Shown here one piece after another: positions 7,068 through 15,111 of a stretch of 45,986 nucleotides of DNA. The translations under genes and the position numbers were made by a program. Where the stretch lies: positions 1-45,986 of the forward strand of contig QHWJ01000251.1 of assembly GCA_003222535.1 (NCBI GenBank). Direction: 5' to 3'. The notes under the pieces were generated by a model that searched no databases, was not told the origin of the DNA, and worked only from the letters and a program-made list of their open reading frames with translations. Source of the DNA: Acidobacteriota bacterium (GTDB lineage Bacteria; Acidobacteriota; Vicinamibacteria; Vicinamibacterales; CAVVIG01). Each line of letters starts with the position of its first letter. Within the stretch, counting starts at the first letter, position 1.

Positions 7068-7844
7068 CGGGCACGGCCGGTACTTCGGATCGCCAAGCCC
7101 GTCGTGCAGGACGTTGAGGATCGCCAGGCAGACGTCGAGGCCGATGAAGTCGGCGAGCGCGAGCGGTCCCATCGGATGATTCATCCCCAGCTTCATCACC
7201 GTGTCGATGGCGTCGGCCGTGCCCACGCCTTCCATCAGTGCGTAGATCGCCTCGTTGATCATCGGCATCAGGATGCGGTTCGCGATGAACCCCGGATAGT
7301 CGGCGGCTTCGACTGGAGTCTTGCCGAGCGTCGCGCACAGGTCCGACGCCACCCGCATCGACTCGGGCGAGGTCGCCTGACCGCGGATCATCTCGACCAG
7401 CGTCATGAGCGGCACCGGGTTCATGAAGTGCATGCCCAGCACTTTGTCGGGGCGTCTGGTGGCCGCGCCGAGCGCGGTGATGGAGATCGACGACGTGTTG
7501 GACGCGAGAATCACGTCCGGCCGGGCAATTGCGTCGAGGCTCGCGAACAGCGATCGCTTCGCGTCGGCGCTCTCCACGATCGCCTCGACGACGTAATCCG
7601 CGTGCGCGATCGGCTCGATCGTCGTCGCCGTCGACAACCGTCCGAGTGCGGCGTCGCGATCGGTGCCGCTGAGCCTGGCCTTCTCGACGAACTTGTCGAG
7701 GCTCTTCTCGATCGTCCGGCGCGCGCGATCGAGCATCGGCTGCGCCACGTCCACCAGGCGCACCGTGAAGCCAGACTGTGCGAACACCTGGGCGATCCCG
7801 CTCCCCATCGTGCCCGCGCCGACGACACCGACGGTTTTGATCAT
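6972..7844 (-). CDS. hbd: 3-hydroxybutyryl-CoA dehydrogenase
   Basis: This is a 290-residue NAD(P)-dependent 3-hydroxyacyl-CoA dehydrogenase that interconverts 3-hydroxybutyryl-CoA and acetoacetyl-CoA. The N-terminal Rossmann motif GAGTMG occupies residues 9-14. The catalytic region '[11 protein letters not shown]' carries His139. The C-terminal domain contains '[15 protein letters not shown]', '[18 protein letters not shown]' and '[11 protein letters not shown]'. The gene follows the thiolase on the same strand and supplies the next step for condensed acetyl-CoA, or the reverse in beta-oxidation. The last nine residues run past the usual end and lie in the antisense overlap with the YdjM-like gene. 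Confidence 0.96.
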   Translation of the reverse strand: MIKTVGVVGAGTMGSGIAQVFAQSGFTVRLVDVAQPMLDRARRTIEKSLDKFVEKARLSGTDRDAALGRLSTATTIEPIAHADYVVEAIVESADAKRSLFASLDAIARPDVILASNTSSISITALGAATRRPDKVLGMHFMNPVPLMTLVEMIRGQATSPESMRVASDLCATLGKTPVEAADYPGFIANRILMPMINEAIYALMEGVGTADAIDTVMKLGMNHPMGPLALADFIGLDVCLAILNVLHDGLGDPKYRPCPLLRRMVAAGHLGRKSGQGFYSYEPHRHDHRP

Positions 7845-7856
7845 GTCGCTGCAGGG

Positions 7857-7936
7857 ACCACGAAGGCACGAAGAACAGGAAAAAGAAAATAGCTTATTGT
7901 TTTCGTGATCTTCGTGGTGCTTCGTGTTTTCGTGGT
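7857..7936. repeat. tandem-word inverted repeat between thiolase and hbd
   Basis: Outer arms at 7857-7873 and 7920-7936 match at 15 of 17 positions. Both are built from the word CACGAAG or CACGAAA, and further copies of the word continue inward on the right arm. The element occupies most of the 103-bp space between two same-strand genes and ends 13 nt before the hbd start codon. Confidence 0.65.
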
Positions 7937-7947
7937 TGCATTTGTTT

Positions 7948-9129
7948 TTAGACGCGCTCGACAGCGAGCGCGACGCCGTTGCCGCCGCCGAGGCAGAGCG
8001 TCGCGATGCCGCGCTTCGTGTTTCTCCGTTTCAGTGCGTAGAGCAGCGTCGTCAGCACGCGTGCTCCGCTCGAGCCGATCGCGTGGCCGAGCGCGACGGC
8101 GCCGCCGGTGACGTTCACCTTCTGCGGATCGATGCCGAGCTCGCCGAGCACGGCGACGGCCTGCACCGCGAAGGCTTCGTTCAGCTCGAACAGGTCCACG
8201 TCCTTCAGGTCCCAGCCGACTTTTGCGGCGACGCGGCGCACGGCCTCGACCGGCGTCATCAGAACGAACTTCGGCGGCAGCCCGCTCGTCGCCTGACCGG
8301 CGATGCGCGCGAGCGGCGTCAGCCCCAGCGATTTCGCGCGATCGGCCGCCATCACCACCAGCGCCGACGCGCCGTCGTTGACGCCGGGCGCGTTGCCGGC
8401 GGTCACCGTGCCATCTTGCTTGAACGCGGGCTTGAGCGCGGCGAGCGATTCGACGGACGTGTCGGCGCGGATCGCTTCGTCGCGCTCGACGACGAGGGCG
8501 TGGCCTTTCTTCTGCGGAATCGAGATCGGCAGGATTTCGTCCTTGAACGCGCCCTCATCAGTGGCACGGGCCGCCTTCTGATGGCTGCGCGCGGCGTACT
8601 CGTCCTGAGCTGCACGGCCGACCTTGTAATGATCGGCGACGACCTCGCCCGAGTTGCCCATGTGGCACTGTTCGAAGGCGCACCAGAGGCCGTCGTTGAT
8701 CATCGAGTCGACGACGTCACTGTTGCCCATGCGCAGGCCGTCGCGCACGCCGCGCAGCAGGTACGGGCAGTTGCTCATCGACTCCATGCCGCCGGCGACC
8801 GCGACGTCGATGTCGCCGACGCGGATGGCCTGGTCCGCGATCATCACGGCCTTGAGACCGGAGCCGCATACCTTGTTGATCGTCAGTGCCGCGACATGGT
8901 CGGGCAGCCCGCCGTGGAGCGCCGCCTGGCGCGCCGGGTTCTGGCCGAGACCGGCGGAGACGACGTTGCCCATGATGCACTCGTCGACGATCTGCGGATC
9001 GATGCCGGCCCGGCGAACAGCTTCCGCCACCACCAGCGCTCCCAGCTCGGTCGCGGTGAAGCTCTTGAGCGCGCCGAGGAACTTCCCCGTCGGCGTGCGC
9101 ACGGCGGAGACGATGACGGACTCACGCAT
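7948..9129 (-). CDS. acetyl-CoA C-acetyltransferase (thiolase)
   Basis: This 393-residue thiolase condenses two acetyl-CoA to acetoacetyl-CoA or cleaves 3-ketoacyl-CoA. Catalytic residues are in place: nucleophile Cys88 in '[10 protein letters not shown]', His349 in '[10 protein letters not shown]' and Cys379 in 'CLGGGNG'. The length and the '[21 protein letters not shown]' start are typical of the biosynthetic/degradative class-II enzyme. The next gene on the strand is hydroxybutyryl-CoA dehydrogenase, so a short-chain acyl-CoA module is likely. No phasin, PHA synthase or crotonase is present in the window. Confidence 0.96.
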   Translation of the reverse strand: MRESVIVSAVRTPTGKFLGALKSFTATELGALVVAEAVRRAGIDPQIVDECIMGNVVSAGLGQNPARQAALHGGLPDHVAALTINKVCGSGLKAVMIADQAIRVGDIDVAVAGGMESMSNCPYLLRGVRDGLRMGNSDVVDSMINDGLWCAFEQCHMGNSGEVVADHYKVGRAAQDEYAARSHQKAARATDEGAFKDEILPISIPQKKGHALVVERDEAIRADTSVESLAALKPAFKQDGTVTAGNAPGVNDGASALVVMAADRAKSLGLTPLARIAGQATSGLPPKFVLMTPVEAVRRVAAKVGWDLKDVDLFELNEAFAVQAVAVLGELGIDPQKVNVTGGAVALGHAIGSSGARVLTTLLYALKRRNTKRGIATLCLGGGNGVALAVERV

Positions 9130-9134
9130 GTCAA

Positions 9135-9163
9135 ACTTCAGACTTCAGACTTCAGACTTTGAG
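9135..9163. repeat. 7-nt tandem repeat at the dciA 3' end
   Basis: Three exact copies of ACTTCAG (9135-9155) are followed by ACTTTGAG. The TGA stop codon of the DciA-like gene (9152-9154, minus strand) falls inside the third copy, and the array reaches within 6 bp of the thiolase start codon. No second arm is nearby. Confidence 0.75.
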
Positions 9164-9445
9164 ATTGGTGTTCGTCCGCGTTTCGATCCGGTCGACGACA
9201 TCGGCGCCAAGAAACCGGTGCAGCCGTCTCAGGATGGTTGGCGACGAGCGCATGATCTCGCGCGACCACTGGGCGCTCGCGGTTTCGACGATCAGCACGC
9301 GCCTTTCGAGCTTCACGGCCGTGACGCGCTCGATCGCCGGACCGACCGCGGCGCCCCAGGCAAACGTCACCTTGCCGTCGGACAGCGGCGCCGCTTTGAG
9401 CAGCTCTGTGAGTGCCCCTGGAAGGCCGTGCGCGAGCGGACGCAT
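9152..9445 (-). CDS. dciA: DciA-like protein (DUF721)
   Basis: This 97-residue protein is a short DUF721/DciA member. Larger DciA proteins load the replicative helicase DnaB in bacteria that lack DnaC/DnaI. The KH-like core is visible: '[37 protein letters not shown]', then '[18 protein letters not shown]'. The N-terminal helix is '[14 protein letters not shown]'. The short length is typical for Acidobacteriota and Deltaproteobacteria members. The ATG at 9445 abuts a 76-nt palindrome, so no normal Shine-Dalgarno sequence is available. The last codon and the stop lie in a tandem repeat. Confidence 0.8.
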   Translation of the reverse strand: MRPLAHGLPGALTELLKAAPLSDGKVTFAWGAAVGPAIERVTAVKLERRVLIVETASAQWSREIMRSSPTILRRLHRFLGADVVDRIETRTNTNLKV

Positions 9446-9521
9446 GTAGAATTCGGAATTCGGAATTGGGAATTTGGAATTCGCGAATTCCAGATTCCGA
9501 ATTCACAATTGCAGATTCTAC
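9446..9521. repeat. 76-nt near-palindrome filling the dciA-maf divergent gap
   Basis: Two 40-nt arms (9446-9485 and 9482-9521) agree at 33 of 40 positions and meet at a perfect centre GGAATTCGCGAATTCC with no loop. The arms consist of repeated GGAATTC-like words. The palindrome begins on the base after one start codon (dciA, minus) and ends one base before the other (maf at 9523). It therefore takes the place of promoter and leader for both genes. Confidence 0.9.
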
Positions 9522-9522
9522 C

Positions 9523-10203
9523 ATGCGCCTGATCCTCGCGTCCGCGTCGCCGCGTCGATCCGAGCTCCTGCGCGCCGCCGGGTACGAGTTCGAGGTCGTC
9601 GCCGCCGCCGTCGACGAATCGATTCGCGCGGGCGAATCGCCGGCGATGTACGTGCGGCGGCTCGCGGCGGACAAGTCGGCGTCGGCGCAGGCCGGCACCG
9701 CCAAGGCGGCGCCCCACGCGCGAGAGCTGTTCGAGCCACGGCGTCGCCTTCAGGATCCCGACGCCGCGGCGCCCCACGCGCGAGAGCTGTTCGTAGGGCC
9801 CCGCTTCAGCGGGGCCGACCCGATCGTTCTGGGCGCGGACACCGCGGTTGTGATTGACGGCGAGATCCTCGGCAAGCCGCGCGACGATGAAGATGCGGCG
9901 AGATTCCTGCGCCGGTTGTCCGGGACGCGGCATGAGGTGCTGACGGGTGTGAGCCTGCGGCAGGGGACGGCCGAGGTGGGACGAGTCGAAACGACCGTCG
10001 TCTACTTCCACGCGCTGCAGGAAGAGGATATCGCCTGGTATGTCGCGCGCGGAGAAGGGCGCGACAAGGCCGGCGCCTACGCCATTCAGGGGCTGGCGTC
10101 GCGTTTTATCCCGCGCGTTGAAGGATCGTATTCAAATGTCGTCGGTCTGCCGGTCGCCAGCGTCGCGGAGCTGATGCGTTTGCTCCTTGCATACGGGGGG
10201 TAA
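9523..10203 (+). CDS. maf: Maf-family nucleotide pyrophosphatase with insertion
   Basis: This Maf/YhdE-family nucleoside triphosphate pyrophosphatase is thought to clear non-canonical or modified nucleotides. Conserved elements are present: '[14 protein letters not shown]' at the start, 'YVRRLAADK', '[18 protein letters not shown]', '[10 protein letters not shown]', and the C-terminal '[18 protein letters not shown]' with '[10 protein letters not shown]'. At 226 residues it is about 35-40 longer than usual. The excess lies at residues about 59-98, between two conserved strands, and is encoded by repeat DNA. The insertion is in frame and leaves the catalytic motifs intact, so the enzyme may be active. 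The ATG follows the large palindrome directly. Confidence 0.92.
   Translation: MRLILASASPRRSELLRAAGYEFEVVAAAVDESIRAGESPAMYVRRLAADKSASAQAGTAKAAPHARELFEPRRRLQDPDAAAPHARELFVGPRFSGADPIVLGADTAVVIDGEILGKPRDDEDAARFLRRLSGTRHEVLTGVSLRQGTAEVGRVETTVVYFHALQEEDIAWYVARGEGRDKAGAYAIQGLASRFIPRVEGSYSNVVGLPVASVAELMRLLLAYGG
9706..9816 (+). repeat. in-frame repeat insertion inside maf
   Basis: A 28-bp sequence occurs twice exactly, at 9706-9733 and 9766-9793, with a 60-bp offset (20 codons). It is followed by a perfect 8-bp hairpin GGCCCCGC-TTCA-GCGGGGCC (9797-9816). The block corresponds to the extra residues of Maf and reads without a stop. Confidence 0.85.
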
Positions 10204-10216
10204 AGCACGCTATTCT
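10187..10216 (+). promoter_or_regulatory. candidate promoter of the ccm operon
   Basis: TTGCAT (10187-10192) and TATTCT (10211-10216) are 18 bp apart. The -35 box lies in the last codons of maf. The start site would be about 50 nt before ccmE, which has a weak GGAAG ribosome binding site. Co-transcription with maf is also possible. Confidence 0.35.
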
Positions 10217-10277
10217 GAGGGAGAACGCACACCAGCTAACTCGGCGCAAGCTGTTTTCCTTTTCCCCGGAAGTCCCT

Positions 10278-10700
10278 ATGACACATCGATATATCAAGAT
10301 TGGCGCCACTGCCTCCGTACTCGTGCTCGCCTTCGTCGGCCTGCTCTGGACCACGCTGGCCGAAGGCACCGAGTACTACAAGCATGTCGACGAGGTGATG
10401 AGCAGCCCGCGGGATTGGCAGGGCAAGCGGCTGCAGCTGCACGGCTTCGTCGTCACGAATTCCATTCTGCGCAAGCGCGACTCGCTCGATTACAAGTTCA
10501 AAGTGCAGAACAAAGGAACTGTCGTCGATGCGACCTATAACGGCGTGGTGCCGGACACGTTCAAGGACACGCCGGGCACGGAATCCGAGGTCGTGCTGAA
10601 GGGCCAGCTGACGCCGGACGGGTTCAAAGTCGATCGCGATGGCGTGATGGCGAAGTGTCCGTCGAAGTACCAGCCGAAATCCGCGGCCACCGGCCTGTAG
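10278..10700 (+). CDS. ccmE: CcmE heme chaperone, Cys-type variant
   Basis: CcmE holds heme covalently in the periplasm and passes it to CcmF in System I cytochrome c maturation. The 140-residue protein has one N-terminal membrane anchor (about residues 8-26). An OB-fold beta barrel follows, with 'KRLQLHGFVV', 'VVDATYNGVVPDTFK' and 'SEVVLKGQLTPDGF'. The heme-attachment motif is 'VMAKCPSKYQ': Cys127 replaces the usual His while Tyr131 is kept, giving CxxxY. This Cys-type CcmE is known from archaea and some bacteria such as Desulfovibrio. It is the first gene of the operon, six bases from ccmF. Confidence 0.95.
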   Translation: MTHRYIKIGATASVLVLAFVGLLWTTLAEGTEYYKHVDEVMSSPRDWQGKRLQLHGFVVTNSILRKRDSLDYKFKVQNKGTVVDATYNGVVPDTFKDTPGTESEVVLKGQLTPDGFKVDRDGVMAKCPSKYQPKSAATGL

Positions 10701-10705
10701 GGGTT

Positions 10706-13207
10706 ATGCCGTCACTTGGCTCGTTTCTCCTTCTTTCCGCCTTCGTCACGTGCAGCTACGCCGCCGTCGTCTCGGTGGTCGGCGCACGACGCCGGTCGCG
10801 CCCGCTGATTGAAAGCGGCATCGGCGCGTTCTACCTGATCTGCGCGCTCATGATCGCGGCGACGGCCGTGCTGATCAATGCGTTCCTGACCGGCGACTAC
10901 TCCATCAAGTACGTCGCGCACTATTCGGACAGCGTGCAGCCGCTGTTCTACAAGATCACGTCGTACTGGGGCGGGCTCGACGGATCGATCATGTTCTGGG
11001 TGTTCCTCCTGTCGATCTTCGGATCGCTGGCGGTCTACGTGAACCGCGAGCGGCACCGCGAGCTGATTCCCTATGTCATCGCCACCATCTCCACGGTGCA
11101 GATGTTCTTCCTGTACCTGATGGTGGCGCACAAGAACCCGTTCACCACGTTTCTGACAGCGGCGCCGGCCGACGGCGAGGGGCTGAACCCCCTGCTGCAG
11201 AACTTCTACATGGCGATTCATCCGCCGTCGCTGTACACCGGCTTCGTCGGCATGACGATTCCGTTCGCGTTCGGCGTCGCCGCGCTCATCACGGGTCACC
11301 TGGACGACTCGTGGCTTCGTGCGGTGCGCCGCTGGACGATGTTCAGCTGGCTGTTCCTGTCCTTCGGCCTGACGCTCGGGATGATCTGGGCGTACGAAGA
11401 GCTTGGCTGGGGAGGCTACTGGGCGTGGGATCCGGTCGAGAATGCCGGCCTCCTGCCCTGGTTCACGGCGACGGCGTTCCTCCATTCCGTCATGGTGCAG
11501 GAGCGGCGCAGCATGTTGCGCGTCTGGAACGTCACGCTCGTCATCATGACGTTCTTCCTGACCATCTTCGGCACGTTCATGACCCGGTCCGGCGTCGTGC
11601 AGTCGGTCCACGCATTCGGCGACGACCCGATCCTCGCGAAGCTGTTCACCGGCTTCATGGTGGCGATCCTCGCGTTCAGCTTCGGTCTGGTCATCTACCG
11701 GCTGCCGCTGCTCAAGGCGCGCAACGAGCTCGATTCGTGGATGTCGCGGGAGGCGGCATTCATGGTCAACAACTGGGTGCTGCTGTTCGCGGCGCTGTTC
11801 GTGCTGTTTGCGACCATGTTCCCGACGCTCAGCGAAGCCATCACCGGCCATCGCCTGACCGTTGCCGCGCCGTTTTTCAACAAATGGATGGTGCCGATCG
11901 GCTTCGTCCTGCTGTTTCTGACCGGCGTGGGCCCCCTGCTCGCGTGGCGCAAGTCGACGCTCTCGAACCTGCGCGACTCGTTCCTCTTTCCGGTCGGGCT
12001 GGCGCTTGTCACCGCCGCCGGGCTGGCGGCGCTCGGCGTGCGGGTGTGGTCGTCAGGGCTCTGCTTCGCGATGTCGGCGATGGTGGTGGGCACGATCGGG
12101 CAGGAGTTCTGGCGCGGCGGGAACATCCGCCGGAAGAACACCGGAACCGACATCTTCACGGCGATCATCGGGCTCGTCGGCCGCAACAAGCGCCGGTACG
12201 GCGGCTACATCGTCCATCTGGGCATCGTGTCCATCTTCCTCGGGTTCGCCGGCAACGGCTTCAAGAGGGACGAGCAGGTCCTGCTGAAGCCGGGTGAGCA
12301 GGCGACGATCGGCCGCTACAGCATCCGCAACGACGGCCTCAAGGTGAGCGACGATGGTCAGAAGCAGATGACCATGGCCTACCTCTCGATCTTCGAGAAC
12401 GGGAAACAGATCGACACGATGTATCCGGCCAAGTGGGCGTTCCGCAAGCACGAGCAGGAGCCGACGACCGAAGTGGCCATCCGGCGGACGTTTGCCGAGG
12501 ACCTGTACATCGTGCTGGCGTTTCAGCCGAGCGACCTCGCGACGCAGACGGCGACGCTGACGATCGTGTTGAATCCTCTCGTGAACTGGATCTGGCTGGG
12601 CTTCGGCATCATGGCGCTCGGCACCGGCATCGCGCTCCTGCCGGAGCGCGCGTACTCGTTTGCGCTCGCCAGCCTGCCGGCCGAAGCCGCGACCACCACG
12701 GTCGCGCTGCTGTTTGCAGTGCTGGTCTCCGGCGGCACGGTGCTGTCGGCGCAGGCGGGGATGGGTCCCGGTCCTGCGGGTCAGAACATCCAGTCGTCGT
12801 ACTACGCCCGCAACGATTTCGAGCGGAAGATGCAGCACGAAATCGTCTGCACGTGCGGCGCCTGCGGGCACGCGACCATCGCCGAATGCCGGAAGGATCC
12901 GTGCGCCACATCCCACGAAATGCGCGCACAGCTGGCCGCCCTCATCGATCAAGGGAAGACCCACGACGAGATCATTCAAGCGTTCATCACCAAGTACGGC
13001 GGCGAAGAGATGCTCGGCGCGCCGATCGACAAGGGTTTCAGCCGGCTCGCGTGGCTGTTCCCCTACCTGATGGGTGCGACCGGTGCGGTCGCCGTCGGCT
13101 TCGCGGCGGTGAGGTGGACCCGGAAGCCCGAGGGCCCCGCGACCGCCGCGCCGCTCGATCCCGCTCTCGAAGAGCGTATCGATGATGAGCTCCGAGACCT
13201 CGACTAA
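10706..13207 (+). CDS. ccmF: CcmF-CcmH fusion, cytochrome c heme lyase
   Basis: This 833-residue protein joins two System I components. Residues 1 to about 640 are CcmF, a multi-pass integral protein with the WWD heme-handling loop 'GWGGYWAWDPVENAGLLPW', conserved His in 'AIHPPSLYTG', 'FLHSVM' and 'GGYIVHLG', and a large periplasmic loop before the last CcmF helix. After a further membrane segment (about residues 660-690), the C-terminus is a CcmH domain: 'MQHEIVCTCGACGHATIAEC' with CxxC at 717-720, then 'MRAQLAALIDQGKTHDEIIQAFITKYG' and a final helix. CcmH reduces or holds apocytochrome CxxCH thiols. Extra cysteines (715, 728 and 733) flank the CxxC. The ATG at 10706 is chosen because similarity begins there. 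Confidence 0.95.
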   Translation: MPSLGSFLLLSAFVTCSYAAVVSVVGARRRSRPLIESGIGAFYLICALMIAATAVLINAFLTGDYSIKYVAHYSDSVQPLFYKITSYWGGLDGSIMFWVFLLSIFGSLAVYVNRERHRELIPYVIATISTVQMFFLYLMVAHKNPFTTFLTAAPADGEGLNPLLQNFYMAIHPPSLYTGFVGMTIPFAFGVAALITGHLDDSWLRAVRRWTMFSWLFLSFGLTLGMIWAYEELGWGGYWAWDPVENAGLLPWFTATAFLHSVMVQERRSMLRVWNVTLVIMTFFLTIFGTFMTRSGVVQSVHAFGDDPILAKLFTGFMVAILAFSFGLVIYRLPLLKARNELDSWMSREAAFMVNNWVLLFAALFVLFATMFPTLSEAITGHRLTVAAPFFNKWMVPIGFVLLFLTGVGPLLAWRKSTLSNLRDSFLFPVGLALVTAAGLAALGVRVWSSGLCFAMSAMVVGTIGQEFWRGGNIRRKNTGTDIFTAIIGLVGRNKRRYGGYIVHLGIVSIFLGFAGNGFKRDEQVLLKPGEQATIGRYSIRNDGLKVSDDGQKQMTMAYLSIFENGKQIDTMYPAKWAFRKHEQEPTTEVAIRRTFAEDLYIVLAFQPSDLATQTATLTIVLNPLVNWIWLGFGIMALGTGIALLPERAYSFALASLPAEAATTTVALLFAVLVSGGTVLSAQAGMGPGPAGQNIQSSYYARNDFERKMQHEIVCTCGACGHATIAECRKDPCATSHEMRAQLAALIDQGKTHDEIIQAFITKYGGEEMLGAPIDKGFSRLAWLFPYLMGATGAVAVGFAAVRWTRKPEGPATAAPLDPALEERIDDELRDLD

Positions 13208-13775
13208 GCAGGTCCGGCAGAAGCCGGGCACCACCGACGCCGGACTTCAACCCTGGCAATTCTTCGCGCTGGCCGCGCTGGGCTGCGCGACGGCGATGAC
13301 GTTCATCACGCGCGGTCAGGGCCCGACGGCCGTGATCCTGATCGGGCTCCTCATGGCGGCGGCGGCGCTGGTCGGCTACGCGGCGCTGCGCATGGTTCGG
13401 CCGCTCGTGTCGCCGGACGAGGATCGGACCGTCACGATCGGCCACCGAACGCGCGTCGCGCTCGAGCGCGAAAAGATGCTCTCGCTCAGATCGATCAAGG
13501 AGCTCGAGTTCGATCGCGCGATGGGACGTCTGTCCGACGAGGACTGGCGGGAAATGTCGGGCCGCCTGCGCACGCGCGCGGCAGGGCTCATCCGTCAGCT
13601 CGATGCCGGGTCCGGCTATCGCGAACAAATCGAACGGGATCTGGCGAAACGTCTCCAGGACAGGAACGCTCGGCTGAAGCCTTCGCGCTCCGAGGCCGAG
13701 CGTGTGTGCGCGAGCTGCGACGCGGGGAACGACGCCGACGCGAAGTTCTGCAAAGGATGCGGGGCGAGGCTTTAA
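13182..13775 (+). CDS. CcmI-like membrane protein with C-terminal zinc ribbon
   Basis: This 197-residue protein has two membrane segments (about residues 24-42 and 50-70). A cytoplasmic helical stretch, 'LEREKMLSLRSIKELEFDRAMGRLSDEDWREM', resembles the CcmI segment that follows its N-terminal membrane part. The C-terminus is a zinc ribbon, 'CASCDAGNDADAKFCKGCG', with two Cys pairs. CcmI normally chaperones apocytochrome c and carries TPR repeats. Here the TPR part is absent and the zinc ribbon takes its place. The start overlaps the end of ccmF by 26 nt. The role is inferred from position and partial similarity. Confidence 0.75.
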   Translation: MMSSETSTKQVRQKPGTTDAGLQPWQFFALAALGCATAMTFITRGQGPTAVILIGLLMAAAALVGYAALRMVRPLVSPDEDRTVTIGHRTRVALEREKMLSLRSIKELEFDRAMGRLSDEDWREMSGRLRTRAAGLIRQLDAGSGYREQIERDLAKRLQDRNARLKPSRSEAERVCASCDAGNDADAKFCKGCGARL

Positions 13776-15052
13776 TGGGCAGGAACTGCGCGGTGGCCAG
13801 GAAGGGCTGGACGGGTCTTTCCCTCTGTGTCCTTTGTTTCCTTTGTGTCCTTTGTGCTGCGCGCCAGGATGTGGGCGCGCAGCCGGATCCAAAGCAGATG
13901 GCGGGGATTCCACGCCCCGTCGACGATCTGCCGAACGGCGCCGTCTCGGTGCGCCTGATTCGCGGCGAGCTGTCGAACAACATCGCCAGCCACCCGGTCG
14001 AGCTGCGCGTCGGCTCCAAGGTGCTCACCGTGAAAACCGACGAGAGCGGGCGGGCGCAGTTCAACGACCTGACGCCGAACGCGACGGTGAAGGCGATCGC
14101 TGACGTCGACGGCGAGCATCTCGAGTCGCAGGAGTTCCCGGCGCCGGCGCGCGGCGGCATCCGGCTGATGCTGGTGGCGACCGACCGATCGAAAGGCCCC
14201 GCGACAACGCCGGACGCGCCGGCCATTGCCGGCCAGGTCGTCCTCGGCGACCAGTCTCGGATCATCATGGAGCCGCGCGAAGAGGCCATCGAGTTGTTCT
14301 ACCTGCTCGACATCGCGAACAAGGCGCGCGTGCCGGTGAACACGACGGCACCGTTCGTGTTCGACCTGCCGAAGGACGCCAGGGGCACGGGGATCATGGA
14401 AGGGTCATCGCCGCAAGCGAGCGTCGCCGGCACGCGCGTCACGGTTCAGGGGCCGTTCGCGCCGGGCCACACGTTCGTGCAGGTGGCGTGCGAGCTGCCG
14501 GCCGCCGACGGCTCGGTCGAGATCGCGCAGAAGCTGCCGGCGAACTTCGAGCAGCTCACCGTGGTGGTGAAAAAAGTTGACGCGACGACGTTGAGCTCGC
14601 CGCAGCTCAAAGAGCAGCGCGAGATTCCCGCAAACGGCGAACTGTTCATCGCCGCGACGGGCGGACCCGTGGCGGCCGGCCAGCCCATCCGGCTCTCGCT
14701 GAGCGGCGTCCCGCACCACAGCTCGGCGCCGCGTACCGCCGCGCTCACGCTGGCGATCGGGATCGTACTGGTCGGCACCTGGGCAGCGGCGCGTTCCACC
14801 GACCATGTCTCGATCAGGGCGGCCGAACGGAAGCGGCTGCTCGCACGCCGCGACAAGCTGTTCAACGACCTGATCCGGCAGGAGCACGATCACCGCAACG
14901 GCCGGACCGACGATCGCCGGTACGCCGCGCGGCGCGACGATCTCCTCGCGGCGCTCGAGCAGGTCTACGCGGCCCTCGACATCGACACCGGCGCGGATCC
15001 CGCTCGTCGCGCAGGTATCGCGACGCCCCTCGGCGGGCTCGGGGCGACCTGA
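13775..15052 (+). CDS. exported membrane-anchored protein of the ccm operon
   Basis: I do not recognise a named family for this 425-residue protein. It begins with a short charged stretch and a hydrophobic signal 'LSLCVLCFLCVLCAA' encoded by 9-nt tandem DNA repeats. A periplasmic part of about 300 residues contains a carboxypeptidase-regulatory-like beta sandwich ('VSVRLIRGELSNNIASHPVELRVG'). A second membrane segment lies near residues 325-345. The cytoplasmic tail is helical ('RRDKLFNDLIRQEHDHRNGRTDDRRYAARRDDLLAALEQVYAAL') and has the same flavour as the helical part of the preceding gene. The stop/start overlap TAATG couples it to that gene. A scaffold or apocytochrome-handling role is a guess from context. 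Confidence 0.75.
   Translation: MGRNCAVARKGWTGLSLCVLCFLCVLCAARQDVGAQPDPKQMAGIPRPVDDLPNGAVSVRLIRGELSNNIASHPVELRVGSKVLTVKTDESGRAQFNDLTPNATVKAIADVDGEHLESQEFPAPARGGIRLMLVATDRSKGPATTPDAPAIAGQVVLGDQSRIIMEPREEAIELFYLLDIANKARVPVNTTAPFVFDLPKDARGTGIMEGSSPQASVAGTRVTVQGPFAPGHTFVQVACELPAADGSVEIAQKLPANFEQLTVVVKKVDATTLSSPQLKEQREIPANGELFIAATGGPVAAGQPIRLSLSGVPHHSSAPRTAALTLAIGIVLVGTWAAARSTDHVSIRAAERKRLLARRDKLFNDLIRQEHDHRNGRTDDRRYAARRDDLLAALEQVYAALDIDTGADPARRAGIATPLGGLGAT
13826..13857 (+). repeat. 9-nt tandem repeat forming a signal peptide
   Basis: About three and a half copies of TGTGTCCTT (one is TGTTTCCTT) run in frame through the signal sequence of the 425-aa protein. They encode a Cys-Val-Leu / Cys-Phe-Leu triplet pattern. 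The complementary word AAGGACACA is of the same kind as the intergenic words elsewhere in the window. Confidence 0.75.
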
Positions 15053-15111
15053 GCTTGTCGTCCCTCGACCCGGCTCGGGACGACCGTGCACCCGTCGAAC
15101 GGTCGAGAGCC

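Noticed and set aside
15050-15111. TTG start at 15055 for ccmA
   Set aside because: The extra residues are charged, do not resemble CcmA and are encoded by a hairpin-like sequence. GTG 15112 is the better start.
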